NCBI RefSeq assembly: GCF_015767245.1
Contig: NZ_JADOTV010000002.1
Coordinates: 402,281 to 466,280 of the forward strand
Reading direction: 5' to 3'
Source: Aureivirga sp. CE67
GTDB taxonomy: Bacteria; Bacteroidota; Bacteroidia; Flavobacteriales; Flavobacteriaceae
DNA: 64,000 bases
The position numbers were made by a program, and so were the translations under genes. The notes beneath the pieces were generated by a model. The model saw nothing but the letters and a program-made list of their open reading frames with translations, did not search any database and was not told the DNA's origin. How positions within the stretch are numbered: the first letter of the stretch is position 1; every line of letters starts with the position of its first letter. Positions 1 through 9,200 of the stretch are shown piece after piece.

Positions 1-11
1 TTATTACTCAT
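1..11 (-). CDS. Possible start of the next nap-operon gene, cut by the window edge
   Basis: A minus-strand ATG at 11-9 followed by codons for Ser and Asn lies 17 bases after the stop of the pentaheme cytochrome gene and reads off the left edge. Only three codons are visible, so the product cannot be named. In related nap operons an electron-transfer subunit such as NapC, NapG or NapH would fit this position; that is inference from position only. Confidence 0.2.
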
Positions 12-28
12 TTCATTCACTTTTTGGT

Positions 29-736
29 TTATTCTAAATCTCTTTGCTCAATCATTTGCGTGTTCAGACGAGATGGCCAACGATGCTTAATTGCAGGATC
101 ATGAGGGTTGTGACAACCAACACAAGTTTGTCTAACTTTTGGTTCTCCCCAACCTGTCAATTGTTTTCCATGCGCACCATTTTTCCATTCATTGAATTGT
201 GTACTATGACACTGACTACATACTTGATAACTGTTATTGAAATTGATATTTTTATTAGTTAAACTAACCAAATTATTCATTTCTTCTTGGTTATGACATG
301 TAGCACAATTCATCGCTTTATCATCTGCATGATTTAAGGAAACATTCCAGTGAGATTTCTTTAAATATTCGTGACAAGACTTACAGTCTTTAGCAGAAAC
401 TCCATCATGAGTTTTATCTTTAGGAGTAACAAAATTTCCACCTTTCTTTTTTAATTCTTCTACAGAAAGTACATGACAATTATTACAAGGATAAGTGTCA
501 ACGATTGAGCTTCTTTTAGGGATAGCAAAACGATGTGCAGCAATTGTATCTAATGCTACTTGTGTGGTATCATATTCTATTTCAGAATTGTTTTGTACGT
601 GAAAAGGCTTGTAATGCTCACTTTGATGTTCAATTCTTTTGTGTAAGCTTCCATATTCTTTTTCTGGATCTTCTGTTTTACAAGAAAACAGAGTTGTCAG
701 AATTATTATTATGTATATAAATCTTTGCATAATCAT
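29..736 (-). CDS. Pentaheme c-type cytochrome lipoprotein of the nap operon
   Basis: A 235-residue exported lipoprotein with a hydrophobic N-terminus ending in a lipobox (LFSC, Cys19). Five CxxCH heme c attachment motifs are visible: CNNCH at about 84, CKSCH at 118, CATCH at 144, CSQCH at 173 and CVGCH at 205, with extra histidines between them that could be distal ligands. It probably hands electrons to the NapB-like protein encoded 4 bases upstream, acting at the periplasmic face of a membrane. It resembles multiheme c7/NapC/NirT-type cytochromes in heme density but lacks the N-terminal membrane helix of NapC, so the precise family is uncertain. The start could also be the internal Met three codons in. 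Confidence 0.85.
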   Translation of the reverse strand: MIMQRFIYIIIILTTLFSCKTEDPEKEYGSLHKRIEHQSEHYKPFHVQNNSEIEYDTTQVALDTIAAHRFAIPKRSSIVDTYPCNNCHVLSVEELKKKGGNFVTPKDKTHDGVSAKDCKSCHEYLKKSHWNVSLNHADDKAMNCATCHNQEEMNNLVSLTNKNINFNNSYQVCSQCHSTQFNEWKNGAHGKQLTGWGEPKVRQTCVGCHNPHDPAIKHRWPSRLNTQMIEQRDLE

Positions 737-740
737 TGTT

Positions 741-1430
741 TTAATACTCAGTTTTTCTTGTAAAATCTGGAACAGGAACTACTTCTTGATTATTTACAAC
801 ATGACATTGACGACAATTTACTCTTTCAGGGTGTGTCACACGAATTTCCTTTGGTGCAGCTGGACCAGCATGACAAGCCAAACAATTTTCATGTAATTGT
901 AACTGATGAGGTATTACAGGAGGAGCAGTAACCGTGAATTTAGTTCCAGTTTTTGGAGCTTTTAATCCAGGATACGTTGATTCTTTAAATAAAGAATTTG
1001 TTTCTTTTCCCACATGACATTGACGACAATTTACTTTCTCAGGATGTGGTGTAACAGGTGCATACGCATCATAAATTGCTACATAACCTCCGTTTTGATG
1101 ACATTGTAAACAAGTACCTTCTCCAATAGTCCTATCATTAGAAATTGGATGAGGGATATATGGAGGAGCTCCATGATATGCTTGTGTTTTATAATAATCA
1201 CTTAATGTTCTTTCTCCAGGAATATCAAGCGGTATATTTTCATAATCGATTGCATATTTAGCTCTTTCAAATACACCACTTTCATCAGGAAGAATCGTAA
1301 ACTCATCATCTACCTGTTCTATAATGGGTGTATAGGCATCTTCATTGGTTGCCCGTAAACTATTGGCTACAATCATTGCTGCAGCGATAATTAGTAAGGC
1401 AAAAAATAATAAAACTAAAAACCGTTTCAT
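741..1430 (-). CDS. NapB-like periplasmic cytochrome c with two tandem NapB modules (tetraheme)
   Basis: A 229-residue protein with an N-terminal hydrophobic segment (about 4-22) acting as signal peptide or anchor. NapB normally carries two hemes in the order APP.IPHP, CLxCH, then HPE..NCRQCH. Here that pattern occurs twice: GAPPYIPHP, CLQCH (107), HPEKVNCRQCH (135), then TAPPVIPHQ, CLACH (183), HPERVNCRQCH (206), giving four heme sites. It lies 18 bases downstream of napA and should be the direct electron donor to NapA. The internal duplication is unlike the usual diheme NapB. The role is confident from context and motifs; how the second module works is unknown. Confidence 0.85.
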   Translation of the reverse strand: MKRFLVLLFFALLIIAAAMIVANSLRATNEDAYTPIIEQVDDEFTILPDESGVFERAKYAIDYENIPLDIPGERTLSDYYKTQAYHGAPPYIPHPISNDRTIGEGTCLQCHQNGGYVAIYDAYAPVTPHPEKVNCRQCHVGKETNSLFKESTYPGLKAPKTGTKFTVTAPPVIPHQLQLHENCLACHAGPAAPKEIRVTHPERVNCRQCHVVNNQEVVPVPDFTRKTEY

Positions 1431-1448
1431 ACTAATTTGATTTGAGGG

Positions 1449-3770
1449 TTAGGCCTTTTCAACTCTTACAGCACACTTCTTATAATCTGGTTGCTTAGAA
1501 ATAGGATCGTAAGCATCAAGAGTTAGTTTATTTACTAACATATTTTCGTCAAAGAAAGGAGTAAAAACTTGTCCAACAGGTGGTAAACCTCTACCATTAA
1601 TTAGTGCAGGCATTTTAAGTTTTCCTCTTTTTGAAGTTAATAAAACCATATCACCGTCTGAGATACCTAATCTCTTAGCATCCACTGGATTTAATTCAAC
1701 ATAAGCATGTGGTACAGCTCTATTTAGAACAGGAATTCTTCTTGTCATAGATCCTGTATGCCAATGTTCAAGAACACGACCAGTATTTAACCAAAAAGGA
1801 AATTCTTCTGTAGGAACTTCTGGTGGAGCTTCATAAGGACGTTGCCATATAATAGCTTTTCCATCAGGTTTACCATAAAAATCAAAACCTTCTTTTGTAC
1901 AAGCAGGATCATACTTAGCATTAAAACGCCATTGTGTTGGTTTTCCATCTACATAAGGCCATTGCATTCCAGCTTCTTCTTTAAGAACCTCTAAAGGCGC
2001 CATGTTATGTTTTTTATTATTATGGAATTGTCTATATTCATTATAGATTTCTTCAATATGTGTTTCTTCCTTATATGGGAATTGTTCTTGGAAACCTAAT
2101 CTTCTAGCAACTTCAATTAACTGCCAAGTATCACTCATACATTCACCAGGAGGGTTTACCATTTGTTCGAAATATTGTGTTCTTCTTTCCGAATTTCCGA
2201 ATAAACCTTCTCTTTCTACCCACATTGCAGAAGGTAGAATAACATCTGCTATATCTGTAGTAGGTGTTGGATAAATATCCGAAACAACTATAAAACGTCC
2301 TTCTTTTTTAGCGGCATCTGTATATCTATTTACATTTGGTAATGTAACCATTGGGTTTGTGACCTGAATCCACATAAATTTAATATCACCTCTATCTAAA
2401 GCTCTAAACATTTCTACTGTATGATAGGTAGGTTTTGGTGGAATATTTGATACTGGAACATTCCAAATTTTAGCTGCTTTTTCTCTATGTTTAGGATTCA
2501 TTACTACACCATAAGGAAGTCTATTTGTAAGTGTTCCAACCTCACGAACAGTACCACAAGCACTTGGTTGTCCAGTTAGAGAAAATGGACTATTTCCAGG
2601 AGTTGATATTTTCCCAGTTAATAAGTGAATGTTATAAACTAAATTATTAATCCAAGTTGCACGAGTATGTTGGTTCATTCCCATACACCAGAAAGAGGTA
2701 ACTTTTTTATTAGGATCCCCATAAAGAGATGCCATATATTTAATATCTTTAGCAGATACACCTGATATTTTTTCAACTTTTTCAGGAGTATAATCTTCTA
2801 AGAATTTTTTAAATTCATCAAGATTTATTGCACTAGCCTCTTCTTTAAATTTAAATTTATCTTCAAGACCATAACCAATGTTAGTTTTACCTTTACTAAG
2901 ATTACAGTACTTAGATACAAATTCTTTATTTTCCCAACCATTTCTTAAAATTTCATGACAAATAGCATTAGCTACAGCAAGATCTGTTTGAGGTTTAAAA
3001 AGAATAGATTTATTAGCAGCAACACTTGTCCTAGTCGTTCTAGTCGCAAAATCTATTATAACTGCTTTTCTTTTATATTTTTGGTCTAAAAGTCTAGAAA
3101 AAAGAACAGGGTGCATTTCTGCCATATTATTTCCCCATAAAACGAAAACATCTGCATGATCAATATCTTCATAACAACCCATTGGTTCGTCAATTCCAAA
3201 AGTTGTTAAGAACCCACCAACTGCACCAGCCATACAAAGTCTTGCATTTGCTTCCACATTGTTGGTACTTAAACAACCTTTAAAAAATTTAGAGGCAACA
3301 TATCCATCAGGAATTGTCCATTGTCCAGAACCATATATTGAAACACTATCATTTCCATGTTGTTCACGAGTTTCTTTCAGTTTGGAAGCAACCAAATCAA
3401 GAGCTTCTTTCATACTCGTTTCTACATATTTTCCGTTTTTCTTGACTAAAGGTTTGGTAAGTCTGTCTTTTCCATACATTGAAATTACTGCGTGATACCC
3501 TTTCACACAACAAAGTCCTTTATTTACTGTAGAATTTGGATCTCCCTTAACAGCAACTGCTTTTCCATTTTCAATTCCAACTTTCACACCACATCCTACA
3601 CCACAAAATCTACATGGAGCTTTTTTCCATTCTAAATCTCCAACAGGTAAGTTTTTTGTTTGTTCTTCAGCAAATAAAATTCCAGGGAACATTGCTGTAG
3701 CCGTAGTAACAGCGGAAAGAATTGCCATTTTCTTAAGAAATGATCTACGATCTTCTGTTTGTTTATACAT
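1449..3770 (-). CDS. napA: Periplasmic nitrate reductase catalytic subunit NapA
   Basis: A 773-residue molybdenum bis-MGD enzyme that reduces nitrate to nitrite in the periplasm. A Tat signal is visible at the N-terminus (DRRSFLKK, residues 7-14, followed by a hydrophobic stretch ending near Ala34). The [4Fe-4S] ligands are in APCRFCGVGCG (Cys53, Cys56, Cys60) and the CVKGY motif (Cys88). The Mo ligand is Cys179 in NARLCMAGAV, the NapA signature, followed by FGIDEPMGCYEDI. The C-terminal molybdopterin dinucleotide binding region (LNTGRVLEHWHTGSMTRR) is intact. It sits between napD and the NapB-like gene in one minus-strand operon. Identification is very secure. Confidence 0.97.
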   Translation of the reverse strand: MYKQTEDRRSFLKKMAILSAVTTATAMFPGILFAEEQTKNLPVGDLEWKKAPCRFCGVGCGVKVGIENGKAVAVKGDPNSTVNKGLCCVKGYHAVISMYGKDRLTKPLVKKNGKYVETSMKEALDLVASKLKETREQHGNDSVSIYGSGQWTIPDGYVASKFFKGCLSTNNVEANARLCMAGAVGGFLTTFGIDEPMGCYEDIDHADVFVLWGNNMAEMHPVLFSRLLDQKYKRKAVIIDFATRTTRTSVAANKSILFKPQTDLAVANAICHEILRNGWENKEFVSKYCNLSKGKTNIGYGLEDKFKFKEEASAINLDEFKKFLEDYTPEKVEKISGVSAKDIKYMASLYGDPNKKVTSFWCMGMNQHTRATWINNLVYNIHLLTGKISTPGNSPFSLTGQPSACGTVREVGTLTNRLPYGVVMNPKHREKAAKIWNVPVSNIPPKPTYHTVEMFRALDRGDIKFMWIQVTNPMVTLPNVNRYTDAAKKEGRFIVVSDIYPTPTTDIADVILPSAMWVEREGLFGNSERRTQYFEQMVNPPGECMSDTWQLIEVARRLGFQEQFPYKEETHIEEIYNEYRQFHNNKKHNMAPLEVLKEEAGMQWPYVDGKPTQWRFNAKYDPACTKEGFDFYGKPDGKAIIWQRPYEAPPEVPTEEFPFWLNTGRVLEHWHTGSMTRRIPVLNRAVPHAYVELNPVDAKRLGISDGDMVLLTSKRGKLKMPALINGRGLPPVGQVFTPFFDENMLVNKLTLDAYDPISKQPDYKKCAVRVEKA

Positions 3771-3784
3771 AGTTTTTCGTTTTA

Positions 3785-4015
3785 TTAATTTGTGTCAAAA
3801 CCTGCTACCATTGATAGCATCATTAAACTATTTACTTCTTTTAATTTCGCTTCCATTACTTTTTCTTCTTCCTTGGAGTCTGTTTCTGTTACCACAATAA
3901 TTATTTTGTGATTTTCAGATGGAATTACCTCACACTCTTCAAATTCTTTTAGTGCTTCAATCAGTTCTTGTCTTTTTCCCTCAGAAGGATATGCGATATA
4001 ACTTTTGATAGGCAT
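3785..4015 (-). CDS. napD: NapD-like chaperone for NapA maturation
   Basis: A 76-residue cytoplasmic protein of ferredoxin-like beta-alpha-beta type length, starting MPIKSYIAYP and ending in MLSMVAGFD, which matches the NapD ending pattern in which the last strand is followed by an acidic tail. NapD binds the Tat signal of NapA and prevents export before cofactor loading. It is the first gene of the operon and lies 14 bases upstream of napA, which supports the assignment. The length is short for NapD (usually 80-110 residues), but it is complete. Confidence 0.85.
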   Translation of the reverse strand: MPIKSYIAYPSEGKRQELIEALKEFEECEVIPSENHKIIIVVTETDSKEEEKVMEAKLKEVNSLMMLSMVAGFDTN

Positions 4016-4452
4016 GATATTGATATTTTATTTAGTTTAAAAAATCATCAAAATCAGTGTTGAAATGGACTTGTATTTTGGACTGAAAAAATCCATTTTT
4101 TGTCGTGATAATTTCAATAATTGTGTAGTTAAATTACTCAAATTAATCCGTTTATTGTCTTGTAGAAAATCTAAAAAAGCATATTTAAATTAAGTCTAAA
4201 TAAAAATAAATTAACATTTGATAAAATTTAAGTTTAAAATATTTTATTTTAACAAAATTTAACCTTTAATAATAATGATATGTTAAAAATAAGATTGTTT
4301 GTGAGATGGTGAGCTGAATTAAAGAATAGAGGACTATTTTCTCTTTTTATGAGATATGTCATATTTTGAAAATCAAAAAACAGAAAAAAACTATGGATTT
4401 TGTAGGGATTTCAAATGTGAAAACTAGTCTAAAAAGTGTAGAAAAAAGGCAT
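4016..4452. other. AT-rich intergenic region upstream of the nap operon
   Basis: No credible gene is seen in this region between the nap operon start and the lpdA terminator. It must hold the nap promoter, on the minus strand, but I did not find an exact TAnnTTTG box or a convincing FNR-type palindrome. The nearest is an imperfect CAAATTAA at about 4138-4145 on the plus strand. The base composition is almost entirely A and T. Confidence 0.5.
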
Positions 4453-4496
4453 AAAAAAACACCCTAAAAAATGAATGATTTTTAGAGTGTTTTTTA
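4453..4496 (-). terminator. Terminator of lpdA
   Basis: A stem of about 11 bases with one mismatch (CACCCTAAAAA paired with TTTTTAGAGTG) around an 8-base loop, followed on the minus strand by a long T run. It lies about 20 bases past the lpdA stop. Confidence 0.85.
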
Positions 4497-4516
4497 TTAG
4501 TATTTTGAAGAAAATT

Positions 4517-5920
4517 TTAGCTGTGGATTGGTCTATTATCCGTAGCAGCTAAACAAGCTTCTTTAATTGCTTCTGTAAATGTTGGGTGCGCATGTGACAT
4601 TCTAGAAACATCTTCAGCAGATGCCCTAAATTCCATTGCTACAACAGCTTCAGCAATCATATCTGCAGCTCTTGCTCCAATCATGTGAACTCCTAAAATT
4701 TCATCTGTTTCTTTATCAGCTAAAACTTTTACTTGTCCTTCAATATCCATACTAGCTCTTGCTCTACCTAAAGCTCTCATTGGGAAACTTCCAGATTTGT
4801 AAGCAATACCTTCTTCTTTTAATTGCTCTTCTGTTTTACCAACAGCAGCAACTTCTGGCCAAGTATAAACAACTCCAGGTATTAGGTTATAGTTGATATG
4901 AGGTTTTTGTCCAGCGATGAATTCAGCAACCATAGTTCCTTCTTCTTCCGCTTTGTGTGCTAACATTGCTCCTTTTACAACATCTCCAATAGCATAGATA
5001 TTAGAAACATTTGTTTGTAAGTGATCGTTAGTTTCGATTTGTCCTCTTTGGTTAACGTTGATTCCAACATTATCTAATCCTAAACCATCTGTAAAAGGTC
5101 TTCTTCCAACAGAAACTAAAACATAATCTCCTTTAAATTCTACTGGATTTCCTTTTTTATCATCAGCAGTAACTACAACTTCATCACCATTGTTTGTAAC
5201 AGAAGTTACTTTATGAGAAGTATAGAATTTTACACCTTGTTTCTTTAATGATTTTTGTAATTCTTTTGCTAACATTTTATCCATAGTAGGGATAATTGTT
5301 GGCATGAATTCTACAACAGAAACTTCAGCTCCTAATCTTTTATATACAGATCCAAGCTCTAACCCGATAACTCCACCACCGATAACAATCATGTGTTTTG
5401 GAATTTCTTTTAATTTTAAAGCTTCCGTTGAAGTAATTACTCTTTCTTTATCTAAAGTAATAAATGGAAGTGAAGAAGGTTTAGAACCTGTTGCAATAAT
5501 AGTTTTTGCAGACTCAATAGTTTCAATACTTCCGTCTTCTTTTGTGATATTGATATTTGTAGCATCTTTAAAGCTTCCAATTCCTTGGTAAACATCAATA
5601 TTGTTTTTCTTCATCAAGAAATCAATTCCTCCAGTAGTTTGTTCAACAACTTCGTCTTTACGAGAAATCATTTGAGCTAAATCTACTTTTAATCCATCAA
5701 CACCAATTCCGTGTTTTTCGAAATGATGCACTGCATCATGATAATGGTGAGAAGAATCTAACAAAGCTTTTGAAGGAATACATCCAACATTTAAACATGT
5801 TCCACCTAAAGTTGAATATTTTTCAATAATTGCTGTTTTCAATCCTAATTGAGCACATCTAATTGCTGCAACATAGCCACCAGGACCAGAACCAATTACA
5901 GCCACATCATATTTGTTCAT
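4517..5920 (-). CDS. lpdA: Dihydrolipoyl dehydrogenase (E3)
   Basis: A 467-residue FAD flavoprotein that reoxidises dihydrolipoamide in 2-oxoacid dehydrogenase complexes and the glycine cleavage system. The N-terminal FAD-binding GSGPGG is at residues 10-15. The redox disulfide pair is Cys42 and Cys47 in GGTCLNVGCIPSKALL. The NAD-binding GGGVIGLELGSVY follows near residue 182, and the C-terminal catalytic His-Glu pair sits in HAHPTFTEAIKEA. It is a single gene with its own terminator, and no partner E1/E2 genes are nearby, which is common for a shared E3. Length and motifs are all normal. Confidence 0.97.
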   Translation of the reverse strand: MNKYDVAVIGSGPGGYVAAIRCAQLGLKTAIIEKYSTLGGTCLNVGCIPSKALLDSSHHYHDAVHHFEKHGIGVDGLKVDLAQMISRKDEVVEQTTGGIDFLMKKNNIDVYQGIGSFKDATNINITKEDGSIETIESAKTIIATGSKPSSLPFITLDKERVITSTEALKLKEIPKHMIVIGGGVIGLELGSVYKRLGAEVSVVEFMPTIIPTMDKMLAKELQKSLKKQGVKFYTSHKVTSVTNNGDEVVVTADDKKGNPVEFKGDYVLVSVGRRPFTDGLGLDNVGINVNQRGQIETNDHLQTNVSNIYAIGDVVKGAMLAHKAEEEGTMVAEFIAGQKPHINYNLIPGVVYTWPEVAAVGKTEEQLKEEGIAYKSGSFPMRALGRARASMDIEGQVKVLADKETDEILGVHMIGARAADMIAEAVVAMEFRASAEDVSRMSHAHPTFTEAIKEACLAATDNRPIHS

Positions 5921-5947
5921 AATATTTTTTCAAAAATTTAATAGATA

Positions 5948-5955
5948 CAAAAATA
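5948..5955 (-). promoter_or_regulatory. Candidate -7 box of lpdA
   Basis: Plus-strand CAAAAATA reads TATTTTTG on the minus strand, matching the Bacteroidota -7 consensus TAnnTTTG. It is 28 bases before the lpdA ATG. I see no good TTG partner at the expected distance. Confidence 0.5.
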
Positions 5956-6148
5956 AATAATTCGGGAAATTAAAGAGAGATAAGTTCCTTTTTTTTCAAA
6001 AAGGAGAGAAATCTAATTATGTAAAGCTTTTTATAAATTAATTATTTATGCTAAAAAACAGGATAACTGAAATAGATTAAAGAATCACTGAAAATCGTTA
6101 TTTTTTGAAAATCAATGATTTAAATATCAGATAATCAAACTGTTATGT

Positions 6149-6156
6149 TATATTTG
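6149..6156 (+). promoter_or_regulatory. Candidate -7 box of the large T9SS surface-protein operon
   Basis: TATATTTG matches the Bacteroidota TAnnTTTG consensus exactly. The expected transcript start, near 6163, coincides with the first base of a strong hairpin. No clear -33 TTG is present. The rest of 5956-6287 contains no gene. Confidence 0.5.
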
Positions 6157-6162
6157 CTTCGT

Positions 6163-6209
6163 GAGTGTGATAAAAATTCTTTCTACCCCACAGAAGGTAA
6201 TTTTTACTC
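6163..6209 (+). promoter_or_regulatory. Stem-loop at the predicted 5' end of the surface-operon mRNA
   Basis: GAGT pairs with ACTC, then AAAAATT with AATTTTT, and CTTTCT with AGAAGG around a loop ACCCCAC, with a small bulge (GTGAT opposite T). This gives about 17 base pairs in 47 bases. It lies in the leader about 80 bases before the start codon and is not followed by a T run, so it is not a terminator. It may stabilise the long mRNA or bind a regulator; function is inferred only. Confidence 0.45.
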
Positions 6210-6287
6210 TGATTCAATGTTGTTAGAAAATAATAGAAGTTAAAAAATTGGGATTTAGAAATCCTTTGGAGATTAAATAATTTATTA

Positions 6288-9200
6288 ATGAATAAAATAG
6301 AAATGCAAAAGTGGGGAAGCATCTTAGTGATGCTTAAATTTCTTTGGAAAAAGACTTTTCTGAAGGAGCTTTTTATTTTATTCATTCTTTTCTCATTTGA
6401 GATTAATGCTCAAAACTTTCCATATAATCTTACTTTCGAAACAGGTACAGCAGTTGTGAATCTTGGAGTAGAACCACAAACTTATGATAATGGTTTGAAA
6501 CCTTACGGAATGGTCTATGATTTGGTTTCAAATGGAATTCCTGTTTATTGGGCTTTTAGCCAAGAAAAAAATTACGGAGAAGAAGATTTTAGTATAGAAA
6601 ACACAAGTTATAAAGGAAGTGTTTTTATTATTTCAAAAGAGTTTATTGACAATTCTACAATTACATCCACTTTATTGAATAATTGGGAGTCTGAAGGCGT
6701 TGTGATTACTTATGTTACAGGAAATTTTGAAGTTTCTGTTTATGATAAAATTACAAGTTTTCCGAAAATTGTTTTAGATGAAGAAAATGATCAAGTGATC
6801 AAACAAGTTTTTATTGATAAAGCAAATTTACCAGAAGAATCCTACTTTTATAATGCATCACCAGAAGATTTGAATGCATCTTGTGATGATGTTTATGTTT
6901 TACCGCATGCAGATCCACATAAATGGACTTTGGAACGAATAGGAGTTTTAAAGAATTTTGTGCAGCAAGGAGGTTATTTATGGGCAGGTTGTCATTCGGT
7001 GAGTGCTTTGGAAACATATACAAATTCTTTAGAAGAAAATGCTTGTGAATCAGATTTGAACTTTTTGTCTAATGGCGGTTTAGTTCCTTGGAAAAAAGAA
7101 AATGGCTGTGATATTCAAAAACATAATAATCAAAATTCAGGAGATTATAGTTATAACAGTGATTTAGGAGGGAGCCCATTTACACAATTAATCGGTACGA
7201 TGGATGGAGCCTTTTCTAATGGTTCTGAAAGAATTTATATGCCAAAACAAGCAGGTTGGCGAAGTTCTACGAAATTATTTGTTACTGATGATTTACATCC
7301 TCAAGTAGTTGGAGGAACAAATTTTCCAGTACTATCTCCAGGTCCAGCAAGTTTAGTTGTTTTTGGTAGAGCTTATGGAGATGAAAATGCGGGAATGGTT
7401 ATGTATGAAGCTTCTCATAAAATTAATCAAGGAACTGAAGAAGAAGATGTAGCAGCAGCAAGACTTTTAGGTAATTTTATTTTAAAATCTGGTTTAGAAA
7501 ATCAAATAGAAATTACGATGAATTCCATTGTTCCAGAAGTAGTTGAAGAAGGAGCAATATTGAATTTAGATGCAAATATTAATGAGATAGAAGAAAATAA
7601 TTATTCGTTTGAATGGACTAGTAGTTGTGGGGGCGATTTTTCTAGTCCGTTCTCTGCGAATACAACTTTCGAAGTGCCTTTTGGTGTAGAAAGTTGTTTG
7701 ATAACTTTAAAAGTGGAAGATTCCTGTGGAAGATTTAATTATTGGACGGAAGTTATTCAGATAACCCCTACATTATCTGTTGATTTTAGTTATGAAAAAA
7801 AATGTGAAGATCAAGAAAATGAGATTTTAGATCTTTCAAGTCAAATTTCTGGAGGTATAGAACCATATTCTTTTAATTGGGAGTTTTTACCAGATGGTGT
7901 ACCAATTTTAAGTACAGATGAGAATCCAGAACCTATAGTTTTTACAAGTTCAGGAATAAAAATTGTAAAACTAGAAGTTATAGATGCAACTGGATTGGTG
8001 AAAAATGTTCAAAAAGAAATTACAATTGAAGAATGTTGTCATTTTGATTTAGCATGTACTAGCTCTACAATTGATTTGTCTTGTGAAGAAGATATTCCAA
8101 ATCCGGCTACAAATATTGAAGAATTAATTTTATTAGGTTTTGAAACCAACTCTAATTTTTGTCAAAATATTCAGATTTCTTCTGAAGATATATGGACGAC
8201 AGTTACAGATTGTCAAAAGCAATTGATTAGAAAATATACAATTATAAAAGATGATAATCTAGATGGAATTTTTGATGTTAATTCAGAATCGGTTATTGTT
8301 TGTGATCAAGTTTATTTGATAAATGATACAATTGCACCAGAATTCAGTTCAGATTTACCAGAAGATATTACCGTTTCTTGTGAAAATATCCCAGAAGTTC
8401 CAATTGTAGAAGCTTTAGATTCTTGTTCGGAAGTTGTCATTGATTTTAATGAAACAAGTAATGAAGTTTCCGAATGTGTTTATACATTAACCAGAGTTTG
8501 GACAGCAACAGATGTTTGTGGAAACAGTTCGGAACATATTCAAACTGTTACAGTAGAAGATACTTTAGCACCAGAGTTTAGTTCTGATTTGCCAGAAGAT
8601 ATAACAGTTTCTTGTGAAAATATCCCCGAAGTTCCAACTTTAGAAGTTTCGGATTCTTGTTCAGAAGTTGTCATAGATTTTAGTGAAACAACCAATGAAG
8701 TTTCATCTTGTATTTTTACAGTAGCAAGAGTTTGGACAGTAACAGATGTTTGCGGAAATAGTTTGGAACACACACAAATTATAACAGTAGAAGATACTTT
8801 ATCTCCAGAGTTTAGTTCTGAATTACCAGAAGATATTACCGTTTCTTGTGAAGATATTCCAGAAGTTCCAACTTTAGAAGCTTTAGATTCTTGTTCGGAA
8901 GTTGTCATTGATTTTAGTGAAACAACCAATGAAGTTTCTGACTGTGTTTATACAATAACAAGAGTTTGGACAGCTACAAATATTTGTGGAAATAGTTCGG
9001 AATATATACAAACTGTTACAGTAGAAGATACTTTAGCACCAGAGTTTAGTTCTGAATTACCAGAAGATATAATAGTTTCTTGTGAAGATATCCCACAAGT
9101 ACCAATCTTAGAAGCTTCAGATTCTTGCTCAGAAGTTGTCATAGATTTTAATGAAACAACCAATGAAGTTTCAGACTGTGTTTATACATTAACCAGAGTT

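Noticed and set aside
6317..6335. Hairpin AAGCATC/GATGCTT near the surface-protein start as a regulator
   Set aside because: Only 7 pairs and inside the coding region; it could matter only if the internal Met is the true start.
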